A stretch of DNA of 64,000 nucleotides from Coniferiporia sulphurascens (lineage: Eukaryota; Basidiomycota; Agaricomycetes; Hymenochaetales; Hymenochaetaceae): the NCBI GenBank assembly GCA_002794785.1, contig NBBA01000014.1, positions 310,001 through 374,000 of the forward strand, in the 5' to 3' direction. The notes beneath the pieces are model-generated. The model was not told the DNA's origin, made no database searches, and was given only the letters and a program-made list of their open reading frames with translations. Below, one piece after another: positions 44,949-56,005 of the stretch. Both the position numbers and the translations under genes were made by a program. Position 1 is the first letter of the stretch. Every line of letters begins with the position of its first letter.

Positions 44949-45984
44949 AAATATGTTGAAGTATGTGGGGAGCCCACATAGAGTGGAGAGGCGAAGCTAT
45001 TTGCACATGGCTTAATCCTAGTTGAGCAAGGGACGGCTTTCTTTTAAGGCTGGCTTAAGGGGTAAGAGCATGTTCTCACGGGGGGGGGGGCCACACAGCC
45101 ACCACGCTTTGCTGACTAATCTAGCTTTTTGGAAGCCCCTAACCGGATAACTGGAGGGCTTCGCCCCCCAATGAAAACAGCTGTAATCATGAGAGATGTA
45201 CCAATTCGAAAAACAGCTATCGTCGCTCCACTTTCCCGACTTCGTAGGATCAGTCAGTCCCACCGACTCCCACGACTCATAATTGGCCGTTTCTATTTTG
45301 AGTCCTACTATCGTCGCACAAAATGTTACGACGCCTGTCTTCGTCTTCGTTGTTACAATCTGGCCGTCACTTATTTTGACGGATTCAATTTTGACAGTGC
45401 GTACTAGAGACCCAATCTTTTTGATTGAGCTCTTAGATCGTGGGTGACTCCCCACAGAAATCGGAGCCGTCCAATCCCTCCCCGTGATTGGATGTTTGTC
45501 CTTATACTTCGTCGTAGTCGTTGTGGATCTCGCACCCTGCCTAGTGTTTTATTCATTGGGGGGACTGGTCTTGCTTGGCCTTAGGCACTGCTAGCCTCCA
45601 AACAGTAATACCTCCTAATCAGCTTCAGGGACTCGGAGGCGTAAAGAAGCGTCTCTCAGCTATTATCAGGTTAGGGACTACTTAAATCACACAGCCCTCC
45701 GAGTCATAGATGCTGGCATCAAGGCACTTATGGGTGCGTCGTTTCTTAACAAATGAGAGTCTGGCTTCTTCTATCATCACGCCGAACTCTGGAGGTGTCA
45801 TCATGAAACTGTGGTACGTCCTCCGGCGGAACATAAAATCCGCCCCACACGGTGATGTTAAAGGGAATACTGTGCACCCGCTCAGCGCTGTCTCCTACTG
45901 CATATACACTGTTCGCCCCAGTGACTGTGCACTGACAATTCATCCTGGGTAAAAATCATCGCTGATTGCTCCCTCTGTACGACT

Positions 45985-47579
45985 ATGACCTCTCCAGCGG
46001 AGCCCTTGCCATCGTTTGACAGAACCGTACGTTCGGAACGTTTTTGTATAATTTCTTACTAATTTATTTTGAACTTTCACAGTTTGGTTGTCTTTTCCTA
46101 GCTGGCATGTATGTCATATAGCCTCTCCGTTACTTCAACAAACTTACGACTTTCACTATCCAGTGTTTCTGCGGTGTACGTCGTCATCTTACTCTTCTGC
46201 GAGGAAAGACTAACTTATTTTATGAATACAGCTTATGGGGGGCCAGCAGTGTCCAGCTGTACTTCTATCACGATGCGAGCACAGAATACACCTTTGCGTG
46301 AGGATGTTCCTCGCTAACTATTTCCATTTGTATAGAATTATTCAAAATCCGATAAATTATGGCTACAGCTGTACCTGTACGTCATGTACGTGCTTGACAC
46401 CGCACATCAGATCGGCATGTGGGTGTCATTGTACAGATTCTTCGTGAAGGATTTCGCAAACTTCACCCTCATAAACCAGGACTCGAAGTGAGCTACAAAA
46501 GTTAGACCCCTTAAGCACACACTTACTGTCTAGCACCTTAGACCACTCACCGACTCAATCATCCTTTCCGCTATTTTGTGCGCTCTTGCACAGTCACTGT
46601 ATCTTATGCGTATATGGCACCGTACGTTTTTACAGCTTTATTCCATGAGCAACAGAGCTAACCGGTGATCTCAAGTGAGCAAGAGAAACTACATCTTGAC
46701 CGGGATACTAGGTTTCCTCATTCTTATCCAGTTTGTGGTTACTACGTTCTATTTCGCGCAGCTGTATGGCCTCGCTGAGATCACGAAACTTATGGACCGG
46801 GCCGAGATAATAACTGTTCGTGTTCTGAATGCATCAATAACGGTTACAGATGTGTCTATTGCTACCGTGATGGCATTCCTCCTACACTCCCAGCGCTCGG
46901 GAATCAAGCAGACCGATACTATGATAAATCGTCTCATTATGTATACTATCGGTACAGGGCTTGCAACTTGTGCAGCGACCGTCTTAGCATTGATTACCGC
47001 CTTTGCCCTTCCCAAAACATTTATTTATATATTTTTTGACCTTCTCTTGCCGAAATGTACGTCTCGCTTTTGTATGTTTTGTTTTCCACATTTTGACCCT
47101 CCCGTTTGCTGTCAGTGTACATGAACTCGATCCTGGCACTGTCTGTCGACTTCATGCTGTCATAACCTATTCCCTGATGCTGACTGGTGTCGTTGTCCCT
47201 GCAGCTTAAACTACCGCCAGAAACTTCGTGATACCATTGCCAGCAGCGCGGATCGCGGATTTAGCTTGAATAGGATGGCCACCAGCGCCCCTTCAGACGG
47301 GTGTTCCGCCACTCAATCCATAAATACCCCTCCGCCAGTGTGCCACACACGTGCCTTTGTCATTCCCCGTCCCTTTAAGGCCCTACCTCGCCACAATGTC
47401 ACGGTAGTCGATATTAGGGTGGACACTAAACAGGAAACACATAGTGATTTTAAAGGACACAAGGTCTGTCCCATTTCACGCTTGATACGAGAACTTGCTA
47501 ATCGTTTCCGTGACTCGTTAAGCATCCATGGCAAAAATCACGTTCCGAGATGGATGATGTTTCGTCTTATGGCGCTTAA
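45985..47579 (+). CDS. DUF6534-family membrane protein, array gene B
   Basis: Nine exons: 45985-46026, 46083-46108, 46232-46274, 46336-46487, 46542-46621, 46676-47056, 47116-47140, 47205-47463 and 47523-47579. Exons 2-5 and 7 have exactly the lengths found in gene A. The product starts MTSPAEPLPSFDRT, FGCLFLAG, LWGASSVQLYFYHD, NYSKSDKLWLQLYLYVMY, VLDTAHQIGMWVSLYRFF, QSLYLMRIWH, NYILTGILGFLILIQFVVTT, then the DUF6534 core (TDTMINRLIMYTIGTGLATC, LPKTFIYIFFDLLLPK, LYMNSILAL, NYRQKLRDT) and a tail with VTVVDIRVDTKQETHSD ending EMDDVSSYGA. The intron after exon 3 has a GC (gcgagc) donor if lengths are conserved. Function is unknown. Confidence 0.82.
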
Positions 47580-50345
47580 GGAGACACGTAATGTTTGGCA
47601 ACGTAGAGGAAGGGATTTTAGTGTATACTGTATGTGTTGGGAGGGATGATCCCCCCTGGATGAGCAGATCTGCTGCACGCACATTCCCTCGTTGTTTTCC
47701 TATTTATCGTCGAGTTGGCTGTGATTTCGTGTCCTGGGTTGTACTGATCCATGAATCAAGTCTGTATGTACGTTAGGGCTATAGCGTGTATAAGGTTGTG
47801 ATACCTGTATCTAGTCAATATGATTGTATGGGTTGGAGAGAAATGTTCGAAGGTGGCAGTGAGATCGCAGAGGTGGATGGCTCGTCTTAAAGGCGCGATA
47901 AATGGGAGACAAGAGCCAAGCCGGGCACCACATAGAAAGTGGTCGATCCTATGTTTATTAAATAGAAGGATTCGATCCTAGCACAAAAAAAAGGTATATA
48001 CATTTTTTGTAGTGGCATTATCAACTATAATAAGAAAAATGCTAATGAGCCGATCCAATCCATTGACTGCAAATATACACTATACAAAAGTTTGTAATGG
48101 CATTAGAATAAATGTAAGAAAAATGGTGATGAAGAGACCCGATCCATTAGGGATCGAATACACAAATTTTGTAATGGTGTTAAAATAAATAAAAATCGGA
48201 GCGATCCCTCGAGGTCCAATCCATGGACTGCAGTTAGTGGGTGCACACAGGTCGGCCGTAGTCGTCCTCAAGCTATGCAGCTTAATCCGAGCAAGATAGG
48301 TTAGACTTGGCCCCTGCAGACTATTAGCGACGAGGGTAGGGGTAGCGATAATGAACCGACGAGGTATCGGTACGAGGAGTGGAATATATATATGGGATGC
48401 GCCGAATCGTGAAGCATCGGTGATCACTTGATGTGAAATTGAATGGTGATAACATCGGCAATGGTGCGATTACGATAGCGGTAGTGGCAATTTCGTTGAG
48501 CAACGACCTGTATCGGGAAGCTATGCGTGCACTTGATGCCTCGACGACGGCGGAGGTCGAAGGTTTCCCAGCAGCGTATTTGATCTATTAAGGGGGGCAT
48601 GAGCTCAGGCTATGCAGATCACACCACTCGTGCCAGACAACGATACAGGTATAAACCATTAATCACGACAGATCTCAGGTTTCCAGATGTCCCAGATGCT
48701 AAAGGGTTTGCGGATAACCATATACAGCACCTAATCTTGGAAGCGAGGAGAACGGAGGAACCACAGAAGGTCGGAGTGTAAAAGGCGCCCCGATGTCCGA
48801 GCCGACACTTAAGTCACATTACCTGTAAGACCAAACAGCATGCGTGATGATCGTAGATGGTTTCGATGTCCACCCGACTTTGCAAGTGGGCATCACAGCA
48901 CCCAGTAAGTCCAGCCCTCATTACGTCCGTCGGGGTTTAACTGTTATAAACAACTTTATGCAATAAATTCTTAGCTCTCTCGAAGTTGCAGCACAGAGTC
49001 AAAACGAAGCCCTTCTCGATTTTGAGGGGCACCTTGTTGCTCGACATCCCTTAAATCGGGGTCGCTACCAACTGAAAGCGATCCGGCACAGATCTCGGAG
49101 CACGAAGGGTACCACCCGGGGTACGGTGATATAACGCAGCGGCCAAGTAATGGCGGTGTTGAAGAGTTCAGAAGGTGCATGTAGAGGATGGTGAACAAAG
49201 AAGTCTGAGGATTCGGACCATCGCCGTTAAAGGAAGAAATCCAGAAAAGGAAGAATGTCTATAAATGGATCATTTATACCAAATTTAGAAACTTTACTCG
49301 AAGCGGGAGAAGAGGCGGTGTACCACAAGTTCGTCATCCACCTCGATACGGTTCTGGTCTCTTGATATCTATCTCTGCTTGTTCTGTTGCTGCGGAATCA
49401 AATATCCGGTTCACTCAAGTCCTTGCCACCCCCACCAGTCTATTCGGAGCTGTTCAGTTTGCTGATTGTTCCGAAAAAAGCTGCTGGACGAAGATCTTCT
49501 CAAGCCGTGCAAGCGTTTATATGTGTCTTCGCCACCTCTTACACGGCGGGCTGTATTCTTGTGAGTTCGAGGGCACTCTGCGTCTAGCTATGTGAATCAA
49601 GCCGATACTTGGCTATGATATCTGCATTTTTAATGATCTAGCCGATTTGTGTCCCACTGTGTGTAACCTCCCGGTTCCCCCTTTAGTAGAGATAACTCCC
49701 CTTTTTGGCAATTGCCTCTTTCGATCACGCATATAAACAAGCATCCCTGTATCTCGAGACTCTCATTCCGACGTCTCGAAATACAGGTGAGCAGACTTCT
49801 CATGTATACTAGATAAAGATTCCAACGTCTTGAAATACAGTCTGGTCCTATTAGTTCTCGAGTGTTTCCACTGTGGTGAACTGGATATCAGTTCTTTTAC
49901 TACTATAATGATATGATCACTTGATCTTGGGTTGGGAATGCGCCATCATCAAGACGAGGACTTTTGGCCATCCAATGGGTCATTTGTGTGGGTGGTTCCA
50001 TTCTGTTATGTTGACATTCTAGGTGGCCTTGATTCTTATAATTACCAATTGGCTGCTAATTGAATTAGGTGTCTGCAATATCAGTAACACACAGAACTTC
50101 CAACACAAATGTCTGCTGTGCGACATTTGAAATACTCCTCGCGGTCGCTGATCTACTTCTCTGCACATCAAGATTCGAGGCAGAAGCATCGAGTTACCGT
50201 CAGCGGCCACTACTGAGGATGTTTATGAAGTCTTCGCTCATTCAAAGCTTTAGTGCAAGCTCTATATTCAGTAAGTAATAAGCATCAATGCCCACCGGTT
50301 CCAGCTTGAACCTTATACCCGCGCACTGCTATACCCTCTACCGTG
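47580..50345. other. Non-coding part of unit B
   Basis: It holds three imperfect repeats of a roughly 75-bp element (tgtaatggcattagaataaa type) at about 48005, 48080 and 48165, the block shared with unit A (48240-48390 and 48825-49075), and an open stretch at 49362-49600 homologous to 54600-54850 in unit C. No intact gene was recognised. Confidence 0.5.
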
Positions 50346-51072
50346 ACATCCGATTGAGACTGTCTCTATGTCGTTGGTGTTAAACATGGGAGATGCACTG
50401 ATTCGGGAAAAGCTATCACCGCCCCACTTTCCCGACTTTTTAGGATCAATCAGTCCCACCGACTCCCACGACTCATAATTGGCTTTTTCTACATTGAGTC
50501 TTATCGTCGCATAAAATACGGCGGTGCCTGTCTTCGTCTTCGTTGATACAATCCAGCCGTCACTCATTTTGACAAACAATTTTTGATCGCGCGTACTGGA
50601 AACCCGGCCTTGTGGATTAAGTTCTTGGACCATGAATGATTCCCGCAAAGATCAAAGCCGTTCAAGCCCTCCCCGCGAGTGGATGTTTGTCTTTATAGTC
50701 CGTCCTAGTTGTCGCGGAATTCGCGCCCTACCTGTAGTTTTATGCATTTATGGGACTGATCTTGCTTGGCCTTAGGCGCGCTAGCCTCCCAACAGTAATA
50801 CTTACGATACAACCTCTTTTCACCATCTCGCGGAGCCCAACTCGCTAATCCTGTTGGCCAATACTTCCCAAACAGTTTCAAGGAGGCTCAAAGAAACGTC
50901 CCTCAGTTACTACCAGGTTAGGACTACTTAAATCACACGGCCTTCATAGATGCCGGGACCAAGGTTCATGTGCTCGCATCGTTCCCTAACCAATGAAGGT
51001 CGGGTTTCTTCGATCATGCCATCCTGGAACTGCGGAACGTCCCCCGGCGGAACACAGGATCTGCCTTATACT

Positions 51073-51080
51073 GAGATATA
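51073..51080 (+). promoter_or_regulatory. TATA-like box of gene C
   Basis: A gatataaaaagg box lies about 130 bp before the ATG at 51209. Confidence 0.35.
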
Positions 51081-51208
51081 AAAAGGAATCATCTATCGCG
51101 CCCGTCTAGAGTTGTCTCCCACTGCATGTGCACTGTCGACATCACTGACTGTGCACTGTAAATTCCCCCTGGATAAACCTGACGCCGAGCGCTCTCTCGT
51201 GTACGACT

Positions 51209-52642
51209 ATGAGCTCTCCAGCGGAGCCTTTGCCATCGTTGGACGGAACTGTACGTTCGGAACTATTTTCGTATAGTTTCTTACTGATTCACATCGATCT
51301 TTCACAGTTTGGCTGTCTTTTCCTAGCTGGCATGTATGTCATATACCCTCTCGGTTACTTCGACAAACTTACGACTTTCATCGACCAGTATTTCCGCGGT
51401 GTGCGTCGCCATCTTACTCTCCTGCGGGGAATTACTAACTTATTTCATGAATACAGCTTATGGGGGGCCGGCAGTGTCCAGCTGTACTTCTACCACGATG
51501 CAAGTGCAGAATTAACCTTTGCGTGAGGATGTTCCTCGCTAACTATTTCCATTTGTATAGAATTATTCAAAATCCGATAAATTATGGCTACAGCTGTACC
51601 TGTACGTCATGTACGTGCTTGACACCGTGCATCAGATCAACATGTGGGTGTCGTTGTACAAATACTTCGTGAAGGACTTCGCAAACCCCGTCCTCATCAA
51701 CCAGATCGGGAGGTGAGCTACAGAAGTTTGGCTTCCTAAGCACACAATTACTATCTAGAACCTTAGACCAATCACCGACTCAGTCATTCTTTCCGCTATT
51801 GTATGCGCTCTCGCACAGTCACTGTATCTTATGCGTATATGGCACCGTGCGTTTTTACTACTTTATTTCATGAGCAACAGAGCTGACCGATGACCCCAAG
51901 TGAGCAAGGGAAAATACATCTTGACCGGGATACTAGGTCTCCTCATTCTTATCCAGTTTGTGGTGACTACGATCTATTTCGCGCAGATCTATAACCTCAC
52001 CGAGAACACGAAACTTATGGACCGAGTCGAGATAATAACTGTTCGTGTTCTGAATGCATCCATAACGGCTACAGATGTGTCTATTGCTGTCTCGATGGCC
52101 TTTCTCTTGCACTCTCAACGCTCTGGAATTAGGCAGACAGATACTCTGATAAATCGGCTCATTATATATTCTATCAGTACAGGGCTTGCAACTGGTGCGG
52201 TGGGCGTCGTAGCGTTTGTTACCGCCTTTTCCCTTCCCAAAACGTTCGTTTACCTATTTTTTGACCTTCTCTTGCCAAAATGTATGTCTCGCTTTTGTAT
52301 GTTCCGTTTTCCGCATTTGACCATCCCGTTTTCTGCCAGTGTACATTAACTCGATTCTGGCACTGTCTGTCGGCTTCATATTGTCAGAACCTGTTCCCCA
52401 ATTCTGACGGTGATCGTTGTCCCTGCAGCCTAAACTACCGCCAGAAACTCCGTGATACCTTTGCCAGCAGTGCGGATCGCGGATTTAGCTTGAATAGGAT
52501 GACCACCAGCGCCCCTTCAGGCAGGAGCTCCAATACCCAAGCCGTAAGTACCCCTCCTCCAATGTGCCATATACGTGCCTTTGTCAATCTTCGTCCCTTT
52601 AAAGGCCCTACCTCAGCACAATGTCACGGTAGTCGATATTAG
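51209..52642 (+). CDS. DUF6534-family membrane protein, array gene C, tail truncated by +1 shift
   Basis: It is a close paralogue of gene B with the same exon plan: MSSPAEPLPSLDGT, FGCLFLAG, LWGAGSVQLYFYHD, then across a GC-AG intron (donor gcaagt) NYSKSDKLWLQLYLYVMY, ending with the core TDTLINRLIIYSISTGLATG, LPKTFVYLFFDLLLPK, LYINSILAL and NYRQKLRDTFASSADRG. In the last long exon an extra A in the run at about 52600 (tttaaagg versus tttaagg in B) shifts the frame, and translation ends KGPTSAQCHGSRY at a TAG (52640-52642), losing the conserved VVDIRVDT and DDxSSYGA tail. Downstream DNA to 52804 still encodes the old tail. The membrane core is intact. Confidence 0.75.
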
Positions 52643-54489
52643 GGTGGACACTAATCAGGAAACACATAGTGATTTTAATGGACGCAAGGTCTGTCCCATT
52701 TCACGCTTGATACGGGAACTTGCTAATCGTTTCCGTGACTCGTTAAGCATCCATGGCAGAAATCACGTTCCGAGACGGATGATGCTTCGTCTTATGGCGC
52801 TTAAGGAGAGGCATAATGTTCGGCACCGTAAAGGAAGAGATTTAAATGTATATGTATTGGGAGGAATGATTCCCCCAGGATGAGCAGATCTGCTGCACGC
52901 CCATTTCCTCGTCGTTTTCCTATTTATCATTGAGTTAGCTGTGATTTCGTGTTTTGAGATGTACTGGTCCCTGAATCAATTATGTATGTACGTTAGGGCG
53001 ACAGCGTGTATAAGGTTGCAATACCTGTATCTGGTCGAATGATTGCTTGAAGTGGGGATAATTGTTCAAAGGTGCACAGGTGTAGATAGCTCGTCTTACA
53101 GGTGCGATAAATGGGAGACAAGAGCCAAGCCGGGCACAACATAGGATCGATCTTATGTTTATTAAATAGAAGGATTTGATCCTAGCACTAACAAAAGGTA
53201 TATACGTTTTTTGTAGTGGCATTATTAACTATAATAAGAAAAATGCTAATGAGCCGATCCGATCCATAGACTGTAAATATGCAATGTAAAAAAGTCTGCA
53301 ATGGCATTAGAATAAAGGTAAGAAAAATAGCGATGAAGGGATTGAATACACAAATTTTGGAATGGTGTGAAAACAAAACAAAATCGGAGCGATCCCTCGG
53401 GGTCCAATCCACGGACTGCAGTTAGTGGGTGCACATAAGTCGGCTTAGTCATTCTCAAGCTATGCAGCTTAATCCGAGCAAGGTAGGGTTGACTTGGCCC
53501 CTGCAGACTATTGGCGATGAGGGTGGGGGTAGCGATAATTAACCGACGAGATATCGGTATGAGGAGTGGAATATATATATATATATATGTATAAAATGCG
53601 CCGAATCGTGGAGCATCGGTGATCACTCGATGTGAAATTGAATGGTGATAACATCGGCAATAGTGCAATTACGATAGCGGTAGTGGCAATTTCGTTGAGC
53701 AACGAGTCAACGACCTGTATCGGGAAGCTATGCGTGCGCCTGGTGCCTCGACGAAGACGGACGTCGAAAGTTTTCCAGCAGCGTATTTGATCTACTGAGG
53801 GGGGCATGAACTCAGGCTATGCAGAGCGCACCACCCCTGCCGGACAGCGATACGGGTAGAAAACATTAACCACGACGGATCTCAGGGGTCCAGATAGATG
53901 TCCCAGATGCTAAAGGGTTTGCGGATAACCCTATACAGCACCTAATTTTGGAAGCGGGGGGAACGGATGGCACACAGAAGTTCGGAGTGTAAAAAGAGCC
54001 CTAATTTCCGAGCCGACACTCAAGTCACATTTATTTTACCTGTAAGACCAAACAGCTTGCATGATGATCATAGATAGGTCTAATACTATCCACCTGTCTT
54101 TACAAGTGGGCATCACAGCACATAGCAAATATAGCTCTCATTACGTCCGTCAGGGTTGATTAACCGTCATAAACAGCTTTTATGCAATAAAATTTTAGCC
54201 CTTTCGAAGTTGCAGCACAGGGCCAAACGAAGCCCTTCTCGATTTTGAGGGGCATCTTACTGCTCGACGCCCCTTAAATCCGGGTCGCCACCAACTGAGG
54301 ATGATCTAGCATAGACGAGGAAGCACAGTGAATACACACCAGGAGCACGGTGATAAAACGCATAAACCAAGTAATGGCGGTATCAAAGAGTGTTGGAAGG
54401 TGCATGTAGACGATGGTGAACAAGGAAGTCTGGGGATTGGAGGATTCGGACCATCGCCGTTAAAGGGAAAAATCCAGAATAGGAAGAAT
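52643..54489. other. Non-coding part of unit C
   Basis: It contains the remains of the gene C tail to 52804, a minisatellite counterpart (53205-53370), an AT dinucleotide run (53570-53588), and the block shared with units A and B. No gene was recognised. Confidence 0.5.
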
Positions 54490-55100
54490 GTCTATAAATG
54501 GATCATTATACCAAATGTAGAAGTTTTGCTTGAAGGAAGAGGCGCCGCAAGTTCATCATCCGAAGCTTCAAGTTACCTCTTACCACCTCGGCGCACCTCT
54601 GGTGTCTTGATATCTATCTTTGATTGCACAGGATTTGTTTTGTCGCCGCAGAATCAGATATCCGGTTCATTCGAGTCCTTGCTATCCCCCGTTGTCTTAT
54701 TTACCGATCTGTTCGGAGTGTTTTCAAGTGCTGTTCAGCTTGCTGGCTGTTTCGAAAAAAGTTGTTGGATGAGTCAAGATCCTCTCAAATAGTGCGAGCG
54801 CTCATATGTATCCTCGTCACGTCCTATTCGACGGGCTGTATTCTCGTTTTGACCTTCGATACCGCTTGGTGGTTAGCTATATGTATGGGTCGTACCGACA
54901 CTTGGCCACGATCGGCTGCACTTTTTATGGTTTGGCCAATTTTATGTCCCGTGGTGATGACTTGGATATCAGTCCTTTTACTACTGTGGTTGATCTTCGC
55001 TGGAGATGCGCTTTTATCGGACCGAGGACTTCTAGCCATCCGATGGGTCATTTGTATGGACGGTTCCATTTTGTTATGTTGACACCGATTGGTTGCTAAT
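54490..55100 (+). other. Repeated open stretch with hydrophobic frames, unassigned
   Basis: The stretch at 54490-54900 is homologous to 49258-49570 in unit B. One frame (54624-55082) encodes several hydrophobic segments (RALICILVTSYSTGCILVL, WPILCPVVMTWISVLLLLW), so it could be the remnant of a membrane-protein gene carried along with the unit. The two copies do not keep the same frame, which argues against a current gene. Confidence 0.3.
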
Positions 55101-56005
55101 CGTATTAGATGTCTGCAATATCAGTATCCACACAAGACTCTGACCACAAATTTTTGCTGTGCCACATCTGAATTACTTCCCGCAGTCGCCGATCTACTTC
55201 TCTGAACATTCTGGTCCGAGGCAAGAGCATCGAGTTATCACTAGCGGTCACTACTTAGGATGCCTACGAAGTCTTTGCCTGTTCAGGGCTTTAACGCAAT
55301 CTCAATGATCAGCAAGTTGACTATGGGTAAATGCCAATGCCCACCGGGTCCCAGCGTGAACCTTCCATCCTCCACCCTGGCATGTCCTCTGCACCCGATT
55401 GGGACTGTCCGAGTCTCTGGTTACGCTGACGTTGTTGTTAGTGTTAATCATGGGAGTTTCGCTAATGCGGAAAACAGCTATCACTGTGCCACTTTCCCAA
55501 CTTTGGGATCAATCAGTCCCACGACCCATAGCTGGCTTCCCTATTTTAAGTCCTACCGTCTCATAAAATACAACAATATGTTGTGATTGTTGCGGCGCCT
55601 ATCTTCTTTTTCGTTGATAAAATCCGGCCGTCACTTATTTTAACAGAACAAATTTTGACCGTGCGTATCGGAAATTCGACCTTGGTCTTGTAGGCGATTC
55701 CCCTTAAAATATCGGAGCCGTTTAATCTCTCCCCGCGAATGGATGTTGGTCTTTAGAGTAGTTACCGTGGAACTCGCGCTTTACTTGGTGTTCTACCCAA
55801 CGATCATACGTATGATAGAACGTCTTTCCATCATATTATCATATCACGGACCCCAACTTATCTTGTTGGCTGATACTTCTTATAAAGCTCGGCAAAAGAC
55901 GTGTCTTTCAGTTATCACGTCGCGGTCTCTTCTGTCCCATACACTACGTTTACTCGAGAACTAACAGCCGTACTCAAACGAACGTCAGTCGCTCCCCCTG
56001 CGAAG

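Larger units (their letters stand above)
34151..45186. mobile_element. PIF/Harbinger-type transposon containing nested elements
   Basis: The ends carry a 17-bp inverted repeat: TTACAGCTGTTTTCATT at about 34149 and its reverse complement ending near 45185. The flanks fit together as gtgt-TA-atcatg, which is the uninterrupted sequence in array unit D (55440-55450), giving a TA-type target duplication at a TTAA site. Inside are a Myb/SANT-like protein gene (+, 34421-35398) and a DDE transposase gene (-, 42840-44507), the two-gene set of PIF/Harbinger elements. Nested insertions (35363-42824, 36190-41605, 44553-44948) inflate it from roughly 3 kb to 11 kb. A 2-bp rather than the usual 3-bp TWA duplication is a small misfit. 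Confidence 0.7.
45187..50345. repeat. Tandem duplication unit B (about 5.2 kb)
   Basis: This unit carries DUF6534 gene B and long non-coding DNA. Anchor sequences recur in unit C at a constant offset of about 5.2 kb: gtcccaccgactcccacgac (near 45257 and 50453), the gene starts (45985 and 51209), the minisatellite (48000 and 53210), and tctataaatggatcatt (49258 and 54490). The left end meets the transposon nest. Confidence 0.88.
50346..55400. repeat. Tandem duplication unit C (about 5.1 kb)
   Basis: This is a close copy of unit B, with the same order of gene, minisatellite, shared block and remnant frame. A third, more diverged start of a unit is seen from about 55400 (aatcagtcccacgacccata) leading to gene D. 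Confidence 0.88.

Noticed and set aside
45079..45090. Run of G's as a functional element
   Set aside because: It is a simple homopolymer near the right end of the transposon, with length likely variable or mis-called.
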